The notes under the pieces were generated by a model that did not search any database, had not been told where the DNA came from, and was given only the letters and a program-made list of their open reading frames with translations. A stretch of DNA of 64,000 bases from SCRA01 sp035533275 (GTDB taxonomy: Bacteria > Vulcanimicrobiota > Vulcanimicrobiia > Vulcanimicrobiales > SCRA01), in the NCBI GenBank assembly GCA_035533275.1, contig DATLUD010000016.1, forward strand, positions 23,265-87,264. The letters run 5' to 3'. Positions 1 through 9,193 of the stretch are shown here, piece after piece. The position numbers and the translations under genes are program-made. The first letter of the stretch is position 1, and the number at the start of each line of letters is the position of its first letter.

Positions 1-390
1 ACCTTGAAGTGGCGACTGGCCATTCCGGAAGGCGGGCCTTGGCGTCATGCGCTGCCGTTTCTCATCGAGTGGGAGACGCCCGACGAAGAACGCTTGGCGT
101 GGGAACGCCCCGGGCGGCACCGGAACGGCGCGCTCGGCCTCGCCGGCGTGTCGATCGTCGTGCGAGATCTCGAGCGCACTGCCGCTCTGTATCGCGACGC
201 GCTAGGCTTCGGCTCGGACGCCCCGGAGGAGAGCGCCGGCCCGAGTGGACATGGCCGCCGCTTCAGCCTCGCGGGCACGGATATTAGGCTGTTTTCGCCG
301 GGCGACAGCGGCGAAGCGGCGACGACGCTCGCATCCGTGGGCGAGGGGCCGTTCGAGTTTGCGCTTCGGATGCGCGAAGCGAGAGGGTAG
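1..390 (+). CDS. VOC/glyoxalase-like protein, 3' part only
   Basis: The reading frame is open from the first base of the window, so the N-terminus lies outside it; the TTG at position 4 is probably not a real start. The visible residues contain an LPFLIEW motif typical of glyoxalase-like (VOC) proteins. A second betaalpha-beta half follows, with VSIVVRDLERTAALYRDALGF, the usual opening of a VOC module. VOC proteins are metal-dependent lyases, isomerases or dioxygenases, or ligand binders; nothing here fixes the substrate. The class V aminotransferase gene starts 30 bp downstream on the same strand, so the two may be cotranscribed. Codon use here looks less biased towards G/C at third positions than in the genes from 1.9 kb onward. 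Family call is likely; exact function unknown. Confidence 0.6.
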   Translation, partial: TLKWRLAIPEGGPWRHALPFLIEWETPDEERLAWERPGRHRNGALGLAGVSIVVRDLERTAALYRDALGFGSDAPEESAGPSGHGRRFSLAGTDIRLFSPGDSGEAATTLASVGEGPFEFALRMREARG

Positions 391-420
391 CGGGCCGACC
401 TCGGTCGGAAGGGAGACCAG

Positions 421-1836
421 ATGGCTTCTACGCAGTCACGAAAGCCCTCGGCGCAGCTGCGCCTCATGGGCGCGGACCTTGATGTCCCATTGGTCGGCGG
501 CGGGCGGCGACGGTACCTCAACCTCGACTTCGCCGCGAGCGCGCCCGCCCTGGAGGCTGCGGTGCGAGCGCTGGAGAGCGTCCTTCCGTGGTACAGTAGC
601 GTGCACCGCGGGGCGGGATTCAAGTCGCAGGTATCAACGGCCGCATATGAGGGCGCGCGCGAGGAGCTCCGCCTTTTCTTTGGGGCGCGCGACGATGACG
701 CCGTCGTCTTCACACGCAACACGACCGACGCTATCAACCTGCTCTCCTATGCCTTGCCTCCCGAAACGGACGTAATTGCGTTCGCCGTCGATCACCACGC
801 CAACATGCTGCCGTGGCGCAGCCATAGCGTGCGCTATCTACCCGTGCCTTCGAGCCCCGAGGCGCTCATCTCATCGCTGGAACAGGCTCTCGCGGAGAGG
901 ACTCTAGAGCGCGCGCTTGTCACGGTGACGGGCGCCTCGAACGTGACAGGCGAGATCTGGCCACTGGCGGAGATCGTGCAGCGCGCGCATGCGGCGGGAG
1001 CGCGCGTGCTCGTAGACGCGGCGCAGCTCGCGCCGCACTATCCCATCGACCTTTCGGCACTGGGCGTCGACTATCTGGCGATATCCGGGCACAAGATGTA
1101 CGCACCGTTCGGCTCTGGGGCCTTGATCGGGCGGGCCGACTGGCTAGAGGACCACGAGCCCTTGTTGCGCGGCGGAGGAGCCGTTGACTTCGTCACCCTA
1201 GACGACGTTGCATGGAAAGAGGCTCCGGATCGCCAGGAGGCCGGCTCGCCCAATATTCTGGGTGCCATCGCGCTGGGAGCAGCGTGCCGTGCGCTGCGGG
1301 AATATGGGATGGATGCCTTGGCCGAAGAGGAAGCCGAGCTCTACTCCTACGCTCGAGAGCGGATCCTGACGGTCCGCGGCCTCGAGCTCTACACGGTTTG
1401 GGGCTCGGAGTATCCGCACGTGGGGATTCTCACGTTCAACCTTCGCGGCTACGAGCACAGCCTGCTCGCGGCCATCTTGAGCGCCGAGTACGGGATCGGT
1501 GTGCGTCACGGGTGCTTCTGCGCGCATCCGTTGCTGCTACACTTGTTGCGTGTTGAGCGCAGTCAGGCTGATCTCATTCGCGACGAGCTTCGTTCGGGTG
1601 TGCGCCCTTCGATGCCGGGCGCGGTACGCATGAGCCTTGGTTTAGGGGTCACGAAGGCCGACATCGATGAGACGTTCGCGGCTCTACGGTGCATCGCGGA
1701 GAATGGTCCGTGCTGGCGATACGAGCGCGACTCGCGCACCGGTGAGTATGAGCCGGTGGACGACCCGCGGGCGTGGCCGGACCTTCCCGTCCGGCTTTCG
1801 CGCCATCACGCCCACGGCATCGGAGAGAGCTCGTAG
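421..1836 (+). CDS. PLP-dependent aminotransferase class V (cysteine desulfurase/selenocysteine lyase-like)
   Basis: A 471-residue fold-type I PLP enzyme. The PLP-binding lysine is K225 in the motif SGHKMYAPFGSG, and the C-terminal domain carries RHGCFCAHP with cysteines 365 and 367, where the persulfide-forming cysteine of SufS/CsdA-type desulfurases lies. Around residue 200 the aspartate of DAAQLAPH fits the ring-nitrogen contact. It is longer than standard SufS (about 405 residues), with about 50 extra C-terminal residues. Known homologues release sulfur or selenium from cysteine or selenocysteine, but many class V members near VOC genes act on other substrates. There are no suf or isc genes nearby, so a housekeeping Fe-S role is not indicated. 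ATG start follows a GGGAGAC stretch. Confident on family, unsure of substrate. Confidence 0.75.
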   Translation: MASTQSRKPSAQLRLMGADLDVPLVGGGRRRYLNLDFAASAPALEAAVRALESVLPWYSSVHRGAGFKSQVSTAAYEGAREELRLFFGARDDDAVVFTRNTTDAINLLSYALPPETDVIAFAVDHHANMLPWRSHSVRYLPVPSSPEALISSLEQALAERTLERALVTVTGASNVTGEIWPLAEIVQRAHAAGARVLVDAAQLAPHYPIDLSALGVDYLAISGHKMYAPFGSGALIGRADWLEDHEPLLRGGGAVDFVTLDDVAWKEAPDRQEAGSPNILGAIALGAACRALREYGMDALAEEEAELYSYARERILTVRGLELYTVWGSEYPHVGILTFNLRGYEHSLLAAILSAEYGIGVRHGCFCAHPLLLHLLRVERSQADLIRDELRSGVRPSMPGAVRMSLGLGVTKADIDETFAALRCIAENGPCWRYERDSRTGEYEPVDDPRAWPDLPVRLSRHHAHGIGESS

Positions 1837-1857
1837 GGCAAAGCGACGCGGGCGCGC

Positions 1858-3078
1858 TCAGGCGCGCAAGCCGCCCGCCAGCCGTTCGATGCCCTCGCGG
1901 ATGCGCTCCGGCGGCGTGTTGGAGAAGTTGAGGCGCAGCGCGTTGGCGACGTCCTTGTGGGGATAGAAGGCGCGCCCCGGGACGAACGCCACGCGCTGGC
2001 GTTCGGCGACCTCGTGGAAAAGCGCCTCGGTGTCGAAGCCGGGGCGCTGCACCGTGGCCCAGAAGAAGAGCCCGCCGCTGGGTTCGTTGAAGCGCACGTC
2101 GGACGGCATCAGCTCCGTCAGGGCCTCGCGCATGGCGTCGCGCCGCTCGCGGTAGCAGTCCTTGATCCTCTCCACGTGCCGGTCGAAGGCGGCATCGTCC
2201 TTGGTGAACTCCGCGAAGAGGTATTGGCAGAACGTGTTCGTGTGCAAGTCCGCGGCTTGTTTGGCCGGCACGATCCGCTCCCGCACGGCGGGATCGCGGC
2301 AGACCAGCCACGCCAGGCGTAGGCCGGGGGCGCAGATCTTCGAGTTGGTGCCCAGGTAGATCACCGTTCCCCGGGTGGGGTAGGCGATCAGCGGGGTCAG
2401 GTGGCGCCCCTCGTAGCGCAGCTCGCCGTAGGGGTCGTCCTCCACCAGCGGCACGTCGTACCGCTCGCAGATGCGCACGATGGCCTCGCGCCGCTCCTCC
2501 GAGAGCGTCACGCCCGTGGGGTTGCCGAAGTTCACCACCAGGTAGACCAGCTTGGGCGGCGCGGCGGCGGCGCGCAGCGTCCGCTCCAGCGAGGCGGGGA
2601 TCATCCCCTGGGCGTCGGTCTCCACCGTGGCGTACTCCGCCTGATAGGCGTCGAACGCCTGGATCGCGCCGAGGTAGCTCGGGCTCTCCAGCACCACGGT
2701 GTCGCCGGGGTCCAGGAACACCTTGCCGACCAGGTCGAGGCCCTGCTGTGACCCCCCGGTCACCAGCACGTCGCCCGGCGCGACCTCCACGCCCCACACG
2801 CGGTCCAGGCGCGCCGCCACCCAGGCCCGCAGAGGCGGGTGACCCTCGGTCACCGTGTACTGCAGGCTGTTGGGCCCGTCGGTGGGATCGGCCAGCACGC
2901 GCGCGGCGGCCTGGGCCAGGGCCTCGCGCGGAAAGAGCTCCGGCGCGGGCAGACCCCCGGCGAACGAGATGACGTCGGGCTGCTGGGTGACCTTGAGGAT
3001 CTCGCGGATCGTGCTGGCGCGCAGCCGTTGCGTGCGCGTCGCGAAGCGGCCGACGTGGCCGCGCGCGGTCGTTTCCAT
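1858..3078 (-). CDS. PLP-dependent aminotransferase, LysN/MocR-like fold-type I
   Basis: A 406-residue aminotransferase of the family that includes 2-aminoadipate aminotransferase (LysN) and the catalytic half of MocR regulators, without a DNA-binding domain. Visible family motifs are FAGGLPAPELFP near the N-terminus, VTGGSQQGLDL (cofactor phosphate region), NFGNPTG (substrate/cofactor aspargine region) and TNSKICAPGLRLAW with the PLP-binding lysine. An arginine in the C-terminal LRLNFS motif should bind the substrate carboxylate. I chose the ATG at 3078 because an AGGA lies 11 nt upstream and the protein then begins just before conserved sequence; an in-frame upstream ATG at 3159 would overlap the divergent gene start region. 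It is divergent from the radical SAM gene with an 83-bp shared promoter region. Likely acts on aromatic, branched-chain or 2-aminoadipate-type substrates. Confidence 0.8.
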   Translation of the reverse strand: METTARGHVGRFATRTQRLRASTIREILKVTQQPDVISFAGGLPAPELFPREALAQAAARVLADPTDGPNSLQYTVTEGHPPLRAWVAARLDRVWGVEVAPGDVLVTGGSQQGLDLVGKVFLDPGDTVVLESPSYLGAIQAFDAYQAEYATVETDAQGMIPASLERTLRAAAAPPKLVYLVVNFGNPTGVTLSEERREAIVRICERYDVPLVEDDPYGELRYEGRHLTPLIAYPTRGTVIYLGTNSKICAPGLRLAWLVCRDPAVRERIVPAKQAADLHTNTFCQYLFAEFTKDDAAFDRHVERIKDCYRERRDAMREALTELMPSDVRFNEPSGGLFFWATVQRPGFDTEALFHEVAERQRVAFVPGRAFYPHKDVANALRLNFSNTPPERIREGIERLAGGLRA

Positions 3079-3161
3079 ATGTTGAACATTCCTGCCCCCC
3101 CGGCGGCCTCCCTGTGCGCGGCGTTCCGCAGGCCCGCTCACGTTGCCGATACGATACACGT

Positions 3162-4073
3162 ATGGAGAACCGTGCGGCCTCCCGGGGCAAGGATGCAGGC
3201 GACTTTCCCAAGGTCGTCCTGCTCGATACCGTCAGCTTCTGCAACCTGAAGTGCTCGATGTGCTTCCACAAGGAGATGGAGCGGCAAAAGGGATTCATGC
3301 CGTGGCCGCTCTTCACCAAGTGCATCGACGAGATCGCCGCGGCCGATCCCGCCACGCGCGTCTGGATGGTCTTCTTCGGCGAGGCGCTCATCCGCCGGCG
3401 CTACAAGCCCACCATCTTCGACATGATCGCCTACGCGAAGTCGCGCGGGCTGACCGACGTGGTGCTCAACTCCAACGCGAACCTGCTGGACGAGCCGAGC
3501 GCGCACGCCCTCATCCAAGCCGGACTCGACGGCATCTACATCGGCCTCGACGCCTTCTCGCCGCAGACGTATGCCCAGGTGCGCGTCGGCGGCGACTACG
3601 AGCGCACCGTGCAGAACGTCCTCGGCCTCTTGGAGCTCAAGCGCGCGCATGGCTTCGCGAACCCCGAGGTCTACGTGCAATTCGTGGAGATGGATGTCAA
3701 CGCCCACGAGAAGGAGGACTTCATCGCCTTCTGGTCCGCGCGCGGGGCCAACGTCAAGATCCGGCCGAAGGTGAGCTGGGCGGGCAAGGTCGACGCGCCC
3801 AACCTGGCGCTCGGCAACGATGAGCGTTGGCCGTGCTATTGGGCGATGCAGACGATGTCGATCACGGATCGCGGCAAGGTGGTGACCTGCGCCGTGGACC
3901 TGGACGCGCGCTTCGTCGCCGGCGACGTCACCTCGTCATCCATCCGCGAGGTGTGGAACGCGAGCTTGGGGCCCCTGCGCGCGGCGCACGTGGAGCGGCG
4001 CTTCGACGCCCTGCCGCCGCACTGCCGCGACTGCCGCGATTGGCAGGCGGCCAGCGCCGTCTACTACGACTAG
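3162..4073 (+). CDS. radical SAM/SPASM-like protein
   Basis: A 303-residue radical SAM enzyme. Cysteines 27, 31 and 34 (CNLKCSMC) form the CxxxCxxC site for the SAM-binding [4Fe-4S] cluster. The C-terminal tail has CAVDLD and a CRDCRDW cluster, consistent with a SPASM or twitch domain that binds an auxiliary cluster. SPASM proteins modify peptides or reduce or epimerise small substrates, but no precursor-peptide gene is visible next to it. The neighbours are an aminotransferase (divergent) and pelG (convergent, overlapping by 4 bp), so context gives no substrate. The ATG at 3162 was preferred to an upstream in-frame start because the upstream residues look like intergenic sequence. Family certain, function unknown. 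Confidence 0.8.
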   Translation: MENRAASRGKDAGDFPKVVLLDTVSFCNLKCSMCFHKEMERQKGFMPWPLFTKCIDEIAAADPATRVWMVFFGEALIRRRYKPTIFDMIAYAKSRGLTDVVLNSNANLLDEPSAHALIQAGLDGIYIGLDAFSPQTYAQVRVGGDYERTVQNVLGLLELKRAHGFANPEVYVQFVEMDVNAHEKEDFIAFWSARGANVKIRPKVSWAGKVDAPNLALGNDERWPCYWAMQTMSITDRGKVVTCAVDLDARFVAGDVTSSSIREVWNASLGPLRAAHVERRFDALPPHCRDCRDWQAASAVYYD

Positions 4074-5668
4074 TACGCGGCGTAGTACGTGGACGCGAAC
4101 GATCTCACGGCGCGGTATGCTCCGCCCAACGCGACCGCCGCGAAGAGCATGGTGCCGGCGCAGAGGCCGTAGGCCGGCGTGGCGTCGGGCGCATGGGTGA
4201 TCACGGCCCAGGCTCCCACGCTCCCGCAGACCGCCACCGCCGCGGCGGCGGCCGCCAGCGGCACCGCCGGACGGCTCAGGAAGAACTGCACCTGGCACGC
4301 ATAGAGACCCAGCATCAGCGCGGCGTACGCGGCGGCCGCCAGCGCCAGCACGCGCATCTCCGTGGGGTCGGCCGGCGCGCCGCCCACGTGCGGCAGCAGG
4401 CGGTCGCCTAGCGGCACCACCACGAGCCACGAGAGCACGGCCGCAAGCGCCATGGCCCCGACGCTGCGCGCGAAGAACCGCGTGATGCGCCGGTTGAAGG
4501 CGTCCTCTTCGCCGACCGCGTACTGCGCGGCGCCGCCGACGATGAGCGGCGGCAGACGCTCCAGCGCCACGTTCATGGCGCCCGTCAAGGGCACCGCGGC
4601 GAAGAGCGCCACGTCGGCGGCGATCTCGTAGCGCGCGTTGTAGACGATGCGCCCGCCGTGCAGCAGGCCCGCGGCGACGTGATCGAGCACGATCGCCAAG
4701 AAGTAGAGCCCCCCGAAGATGGCGTATGGGCGCACGCTCTCATCGATGGCGGGCCACCACGGTTCGCCCACGGGGCCGCCGCCGGAGCGCTGGCGGAGCC
4801 AACGCGCCGTCGCCGCGATCACCGCGATGCCCACCGCTCCGATGACCGCCGCTTGCACCATCGGCTCCCATGGCTTCACCACGTCGCCGTGGAAGCCCAG
4901 ACGGAAGACGATGCCGCTCAGCACCACCGTCACGGCGACGATGCCCAGAATGGTCCCGAAGCGCCGCAGCGTGTAGAGCGTGGCCAGCGAGAGCTGGAAG
5001 ATCCCCGATGCCAAGAGGTAGGCCCCGCCCAGCAGCGACTCTTGGAGCGGGAAGCCGCCCACCAGCACCAGGGCGGCCGAGAGCACCGCCGCGCTCGCCA
5101 GCAGCACCAGCGCCCCCCGCGCGGTGTAGCGTGCGGAGACGCGGTTCATCATGGCGTGGTCGTCTTGAAAGAGCGAGAACGTCACCTTGCGCGCGATGGC
5201 CTGCGTGAAGAAGCCGCTGACCACCAGCGCCGCGAAGACGCCCAGGCTCGCGGTGACCACCAGGTCCGCCGGGGTGTCGAACGCCGACCACAAGGCCGCG
5301 CCGAAGACGAAGAGCCCCACCACGGCCACCACCCACGGCCCTGAGTAGAGCGATCCCACCGCGTAGTCGCGGCAGGCGCGGATGAACCAGCTCGGGTCGC
5401 CGCGGTCGTCCACGCGCTCGTCGGCGACGTACTTGTCGACCAGCGCCGCCACGTCCGCGGCCAGCGCGAAGAGATCGTGGTACCAGAGCTCCTCCACGAT
5501 CTCTTGGCTGTAGCCCAGCGTCTCCAGCAGGATCGCAACCTCGTCGACGCCCTTGGGGCGCCAGCCCTTGCCGAAACGGTCCTGCTTGCAGAGCGAGACG
5601 ATGCTGCGCGCCGCCACCTCGATCGCGTGGTCCCGTTCCTCCAGCCGTCCGAAGTCGCCGATCATCAT
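4070..5668 (-). CDS. pelG: PelG-like exopolysaccharide transporter
   Basis: A 532-residue polytopic membrane protein. After about 115 soluble residues come roughly 12 predicted membrane segments. The first segment carries YSGPWVVAVVG, closely matching the SGPWV signature at the start of PelG, a MOP-superfamily flippase-like component that moves the Pel polysaccharide across the inner membrane. PelG is normally about 456 residues, so the charged N-terminal extension, rich in Asp/Glu/Arg, is unusual. The ATG at 5668 overlaps the pelF stop (ATGA), indicating translational coupling, and pelF-pelG adjacency is the most conserved part of pel loci. It is last in the operon and ends convergent with the radical SAM gene. 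Confident on family; the transported glycan is inferred from PelF. Confidence 0.83.
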   Translation of the reverse strand: MMIGDFGRLEERDHAIEVAARSIVSLCKQDRFGKGWRPKGVDEVAILLETLGYSQEIVEELWYHDLFALAADVAALVDKYVADERVDDRGDPSWFIRACRDYAVGSLYSGPWVVAVVGLFVFGAALWSAFDTPADLVVTASLGVFAALVVSGFFTQAIARKVTFSLFQDDHAMMNRVSARYTARGALVLLASAAVLSAALVLVGGFPLQESLLGGAYLLASGIFQLSLATLYTLRRFGTILGIVAVTVVLSGIVFRLGFHGDVVKPWEPMVQAAVIGAVGIAVIAATARWLRQRSGGGPVGEPWWPAIDESVRPYAIFGGLYFLAIVLDHVAAGLLHGGRIVYNARYEIAADVALFAAVPLTGAMNVALERLPPLIVGGAAQYAVGEEDAFNRRITRFFARSVGAMALAAVLSWLVVVPLGDRLLPHVGGAPADPTEMRVLALAAAAYAALMLGLYACQVQFFLSRPAVPLAAAAAAVAVCGSVGAWAVITHAPDATPAYGLCAGTMLFAAVALGGAYRAVRSFASTYYAAY

Positions 5669-7113
5669 GCCACGACCAGCCCTTGCGTCAGCTCGCCGTA
5701 GAGGGCGCGGTAGTTGTTGAGGAAGGTGACGCGGGAGAAGTGCTCCAGCGCGTGCCCGCGCGCCGCGTGCCCCAGCTCGCGCGCGCGCTCCTCGTCCGAG
5801 AGCAGCGAGACCAGGGCCTCGCCCAGCCGGTCGGGGCGCCGCGGCGGCACCACCGTGCCGAAGGCGCCCACGGCCTCGCGCACGCCGCCCACGTCCGTGG
5901 CGACCACGGGGCGGCCGCACATCATGCCCTCGATCACGCTGTAGGGAAAGCCCTCGCTCACGCTCGAGAGCGCCACCACGTGCCCCGCCGCGTATGCGGC
6001 GCCCGGATTCGCGGTGGCGCCGCACAGCCGGACCGTCTCGCCCAGCCCCAGCTCCTCGATCAGCGCCTCGCACTCGCGCAGGTACTCGAGGTCGGGCGCG
6101 GGCCCCCACAGGTCGAAGCGCACGCCCGGCACGCGCTGGCGCACCACCGCGGCCGCCGCGATCAGCGTCAGCGGATCCTTGAGCGGATCGATGCGCGCCA
6201 CGCTCACCACCGTGGGGGGACCGGCCGGCGGCTCCACCGCGGGAAAGCGCGCGGGATCGACGCCGTTGTAGATCACGCGCACGCGCTCTTCCGGCACGCC
6301 GTAGAACGCTTCCCACTGCGAGTTGTAGGCGCAGACGGGGGCCACCGCGTCGGCCGCGTGGTACGCGGCGCGCACGATGCCGGAGAAGAAGTTCTTCTTG
6401 ACCGTGCGGTCGGACATCGGAAAGCCCGCGCGCGCCAGCGCCAGCACCCGCTCGCGCAGGTAGACGCCGTGCTCGGTCAGCAGCACCGGCTTGCCCAAGC
6501 CTTCGTGCGCCACCACGGCCGGCAGAGCGCAGAGACCGGAGGCCGAGGTGTGATAGACGTCGGCTTGCGGAACCTCGATCGCCAGCGGAATCAGGTAGCG
6601 GTAGATGGAGCGCAGCGTCTCGACGGCCTCGATGGTGGTCATGAAGCGCTGGTGCCAGGGGTTGGCGTTCAGAACATCCGTGGCCGCGCGCCACGTCTCG
6701 TCGCGGCGCATCGTCCAGTCGTAGTCGTGCTCGCGGAAGTAGGCGTACAGCTCGGCCAGCAGCGCGGCCAGCTCGCCGGGGGCAGCGGCCTGCATGCCCA
6801 GCGCGATCTGCTCCAGCAGCGCGCGGAAGACGGGGACGAAGCGCGAGCGCAGCGCCCGCGCGTCGCGCGCGCGGCCGGGCGCGAGCTCGAGATGGTTGTA
6901 CTCGCGCAGGCTCTCCACGCCCCAGAGCGGCACCGTCAGCACGCGCGTCACGTTCTCCGGCAGGGGATACTCCAGGCGGTTCTGCGGTCCTCCGACGATC
7001 GCGTAGACCACGAACTCCACGTCGGGGAGGCCGTGCACCAGATCGTCGCACCACGTGGAGACGCCGCCCCGCACGTACGGATACGTCCCCTCCGTGAGCA
7101 GGACGACTCTCAC
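5665..7113 (-). CDS. pelF: PelF-like GT4 glycosyltransferase
   Basis: A 482-residue GT-B glycosyltransferase. The N-terminus, LLTEGTYPYVRGGVSTW, is the characteristic opening of PelF (DUF3492 region), the cytosolic polymerase that uses UDP-sugars to build the Pel polymer. The C-terminal Rossmann half has VARIDPLKDP and EGMMCGRPVVATDVGG, the GT4 nucleotide-sugar site. The start is the GTG at 7113, which overlaps the TGA of the upstream gene (GTGA); the stop overlaps the pelG start. Length is slightly below the roughly 500 residues usual for PelF. Position directly before pelG supports the assignment. The sugar donor in this organism is not shown by the sequence. Confidence 0.9.
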   Translation of the reverse strand: MRVVLLTEGTYPYVRGGVSTWCDDLVHGLPDVEFVVYAIVGGPQNRLEYPLPENVTRVLTVPLWGVESLREYNHLELAPGRARDARALRSRFVPVFRALLEQIALGMQAAAPGELAALLAELYAYFREHDYDWTMRRDETWRAATDVLNANPWHQRFMTTIEAVETLRSIYRYLIPLAIEVPQADVYHTSASGLCALPAVVAHEGLGKPVLLTEHGVYLRERVLALARAGFPMSDRTVKKNFFSGIVRAAYHAADAVAPVCAYNSQWEAFYGVPEERVRVIYNGVDPARFPAVEPPAGPPTVVSVARIDPLKDPLTLIAAAAVVRQRVPGVRFDLWGPAPDLEYLRECEALIEELGLGETVRLCGATANPGAAYAAGHVVALSSVSEGFPYSVIEGMMCGRPVVATDVGGVREAVGAFGTVVPPRRPDRLGEALVSLLSDEERARELGHAARGHALEHFSRVTFLNNYRALYGELTQGLVVA

Positions 7114-8429
7114 GCGATCCCCGAGGGACGGTCGTCGGCGAGCACGGCGTCGAAGGAGTGCGCGAAGTCGATCGACTTCTTCGCCAGCTTGAGGTTGCCG
7201 GCCATCAAGAACGAGCGCGCGGCGTTGAGGTAGGCCTCGCGCACGTGCACGGGGTCGCTCTCGTTCTCCGCCCAGCAGAGGTACATCTTTCCGGCCAGAC
7301 GCAGGAACTTGTTGGCCAGATCGTGCTCCCGCAACTGCCCCGCGGTGACGGAGGCGCTGCGGAAGGCGATGGCCGCGCGCGCGAAGCGCTTTTTGCTCTC
7401 GCACTCCTCGGCCTCGCGCAGAAACCAGCCCATCGCCTCGCGCAGGCGCCCCAGCTGCGAGGCCTCCATCCCGCGCAGCCAGTAGTCTTCCTCGCCCACG
7501 GCACTCGGAACGGGAGGCCCAACCTCCGGCCGCGTCTCCGCGACGTCGGTCGACTTCGGCGGCGCCGCGCTCGCGACGGAGCCGTGCGCCTGATCGCGCG
7601 CGCGCAGGTGGCGCTTGATGCGGGCCAGCAGCTCGCGCGTGTGAAACGGCTTGGTGACGAAGTCCTGCGCGCCTGCTTCCAAGCCCATCACCTTGTCGTC
7701 CACTCGCGACTGTCCGGTCACCATGATCACCGGGATCCGGGCCGTCTGCGGATCGGCCTTGAGGCGCTTGGTGGTCTCCAGCCCCTCCAACAGCGGCATG
7801 ACCCAGTCCACCAGCACCAGGTCGGGCTGCTCCTGCTTGGCCAGGTCGTACGTCTCGAGGCCGTTGCGCGCTTCCAGCACGGCGTAGCCGTTGCGCCGGA
7901 GCAGGGCGCGCAGCATGCCGCGGATCTCCGGGTCGTCGTCGGCGATCAAGATGCGCTGCCCCTTCGCCGCGGGGGCGGGAGCTTCCGGAGCGGTGTCGCG
8001 CCTGGAACCCGCCACGCGCGCGGCCGCCTCGCTCGCTTTGCGCTGCAGCTCCGCGGCAGTCTCGAAGGAGATCGCGGCATCGCTGGCGGTGTAGCACTCG
8101 ACGTAGCCGTAGGGTTTGCCCTCGACGATTAGCGGCAGGCCGACGAAGGAGCCGGCCGGCACCGGCGGCTCGAAGCGCGCGTCGTCGTCGACGCGGTCGA
8201 GCAGCATCGCGGCGGGGCGCGGCGCGCTCAGGATCTCTCCCACCGCCGCCGCCGCCAGGCCCCCGTACGTGCGGCCGTGCATCTGCTGCACCGTGGCCAG
8301 CATCGGCTGGCGTGGATCGAACGGGGCGACCAGCCAGATGCGCACCATCAACAGCCCGTGCTCGCGGAGCAGGGCGCTCGCCGTCTCTTCGGCGATCTCG
8401 AGAGGACTGGTTTCCCACGTTGCAGCCAT
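7110..8429 (-). CDS. GAF - response-regulator receiver - helical-repeat protein of the Pel-like operon
   Basis: A 439-residue soluble protein. Residues about 10-135 look like a GAF domain (GSFVGLPLIVEGKPYGYVECY). Residues about 158-275 form an intact receiver: acidic pocket D164-D166, phospho-acceptor D208 in LVLVDWVMP, the VTG switch residue near 238, and K260 in FVTKPF. Residues about 320-435 are helical repeats rich in ala/leu/arg that resemble TPRs. In characterised pel operons this place is taken by PelD (GAF plus degenerate GGDEF, c-di-GMP receptor) and PelE (TPR scaffold). This protein combines GAF and TPR-like parts with a receiver and has no visible membrane segment. The ATG at 8429 lies 2 bp after the upstream stop. 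Inference: a phosphorylation-responsive replacement for PelD/PelE. Confidence 0.75.
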   Translation of the reverse strand: MAATWETSPLEIAEETASALLREHGLLMVRIWLVAPFDPRQPMLATVQQMHGRTYGGLAAAAVGEILSAPRPAAMLLDRVDDDARFEPPVPAGSFVGLPLIVEGKPYGYVECYTASDAAISFETAAELQRKASEAAARVAGSRRDTAPEAPAPAAKGQRILIADDDPEIRGMLRALLRRNGYAVLEARNGLETYDLAKQEQPDLVLVDWVMPLLEGLETTKRLKADPQTARIPVIMVTGQSRVDDKVMGLEAGAQDFVTKPFHTRELLARIKRHLRARDQAHGSVASAAPPKSTDVAETRPEVGPPVPSAVGEEDYWLRGMEASQLGRLREAMGWFLREAEECESKKRFARAAIAFRSASVTAGQLREHDLANKFLRLAGKMYLCWAENESDPVHVREAYLNAARSFLMAGNLKLAKKSIDFAHSFDAVLADDRPSGIA

Positions 8430-8431
8430 GA

Positions 8432-9193
8432 TCAGAATGCCACTCCCAGCGTCAGCGTCGGGCGCAGATCGACGTACGTGGAGCCCGTGGGCGATCCGGC
8501 GCGCAAGTAGACGCCGCCGAAGCCCTCCAGCGCGAGCGAGGGGCCTTGTGCCCCGAACGGGTGAATGCGAACGCCTACGCCGAGCTCGGCCACGTTGTCG
8601 TAGTAGTATCCTTGGGTGTCGGCCGTCACCGTCACGCGCGCGTAGACGTCGGTGGTGCGGCCATGGCCGAACGCGCGGCCGCGCTCGGCTTGCAGATAGA
8701 CGATGCCGTCGCGATAGCGGCTGTAGTACGCGGCGCTTCCGTAGAAGGAGCCGATGGGGCCGGGGTCGCCCAACGGCACGCTCCACTCGCGGTAGAGCTG
8801 GGCCCCGCCGCGAAAGTCACCGCCGCTCTGCTGCGTGACGTCGGGGGAGGGCTCGCCGATCTGCTGGGCGGCGCCCACTTGGGCGAAGAGCCGCAGGCCG
8901 TCGGCGAACTGCGCCTGGAGGCCAGCGGCTCCCAGCAGGTAGTTGTCGGCGAACGTCTGCGGCAAGCGGCCGCCCGTGGTGCGGGTGTCGCGCGTGTAGA
9001 ACGCCTCGAAGTAGGGGCGGATCGTGGCCTGCGGCGAGCCCACCGGCTTGGTCGCGTCGACGGAGAAGATGGTGTCGTTGAAGCGCGCGTCTTGGAGCGC
9101 ATAAGCGTAGAGGAAGCCGGATTGGTCGGCCCGCGCCCGCGCGGGGAGGGCAAGTGCGGCGAGCACGGCGAGCGCGCAGATCAGGGCTTTCAC
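8432..9193 (-). CDS. exported small beta-barrel protein, NfrA/PelB C-domain-like
   Basis: A 253-residue protein with a clear signal peptide (KALICALAVLAALALPARARA) followed by alternating amphipathic strands and a C-terminal phenylalanine (LTLGVAF), the usual end of an outer-membrane barrel. The segment YYYDNVAELGVGVRIHPFG resembles the C-terminal barrel of phage N4 adsorption protein NfrA, a region related to export porins such as PelB and PgaA. There is no large TPR domain in front of it, unlike PelB (over 1000 residues). The GTG start at 9193 overlaps the stop of the deacetylase gene (GTGA). In the operon it could be the secretion pore for the polymer. The barrel call is good; the porin role is inferred. 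Confidence 0.65.
   Translation of the reverse strand: MKALICALAVLAALALPARARADQSGFLYAYALQDARFNDTIFSVDATKPVGSPQATIRPYFEAFYTRDTRTTGGRLPQTFADNYLLGAAGLQAQFADGLRLFAQVGAAQQIGEPSPDVTQQSGGDFRGGAQLYREWSVPLGDPGPIGSFYGSAAYYSRYRDGIVYLQAERGRAFGHGRTTDVYARVTVTADTQGYYYDNVAELGVGVRIHPFGAQGPSLALEGFGGVYLRAGSPTGSTYVDLRPTLTLGVAF

Noticed and set aside
1649..3391. A 580-codon frame on the minus strand overlapping the aminotransferase
   Set aside because: It is a frame-shifted shadow of the aminotransferase, arginine/glycine/proline-rich, with no motifs.
4070..7054. A 994-codon frame that would make PelG a giant protein
   Set aside because: The N-terminal half is an out-of-frame reading of pelF. The real gene starts at 5668, where ATGA overlap and PelG motifs begin.
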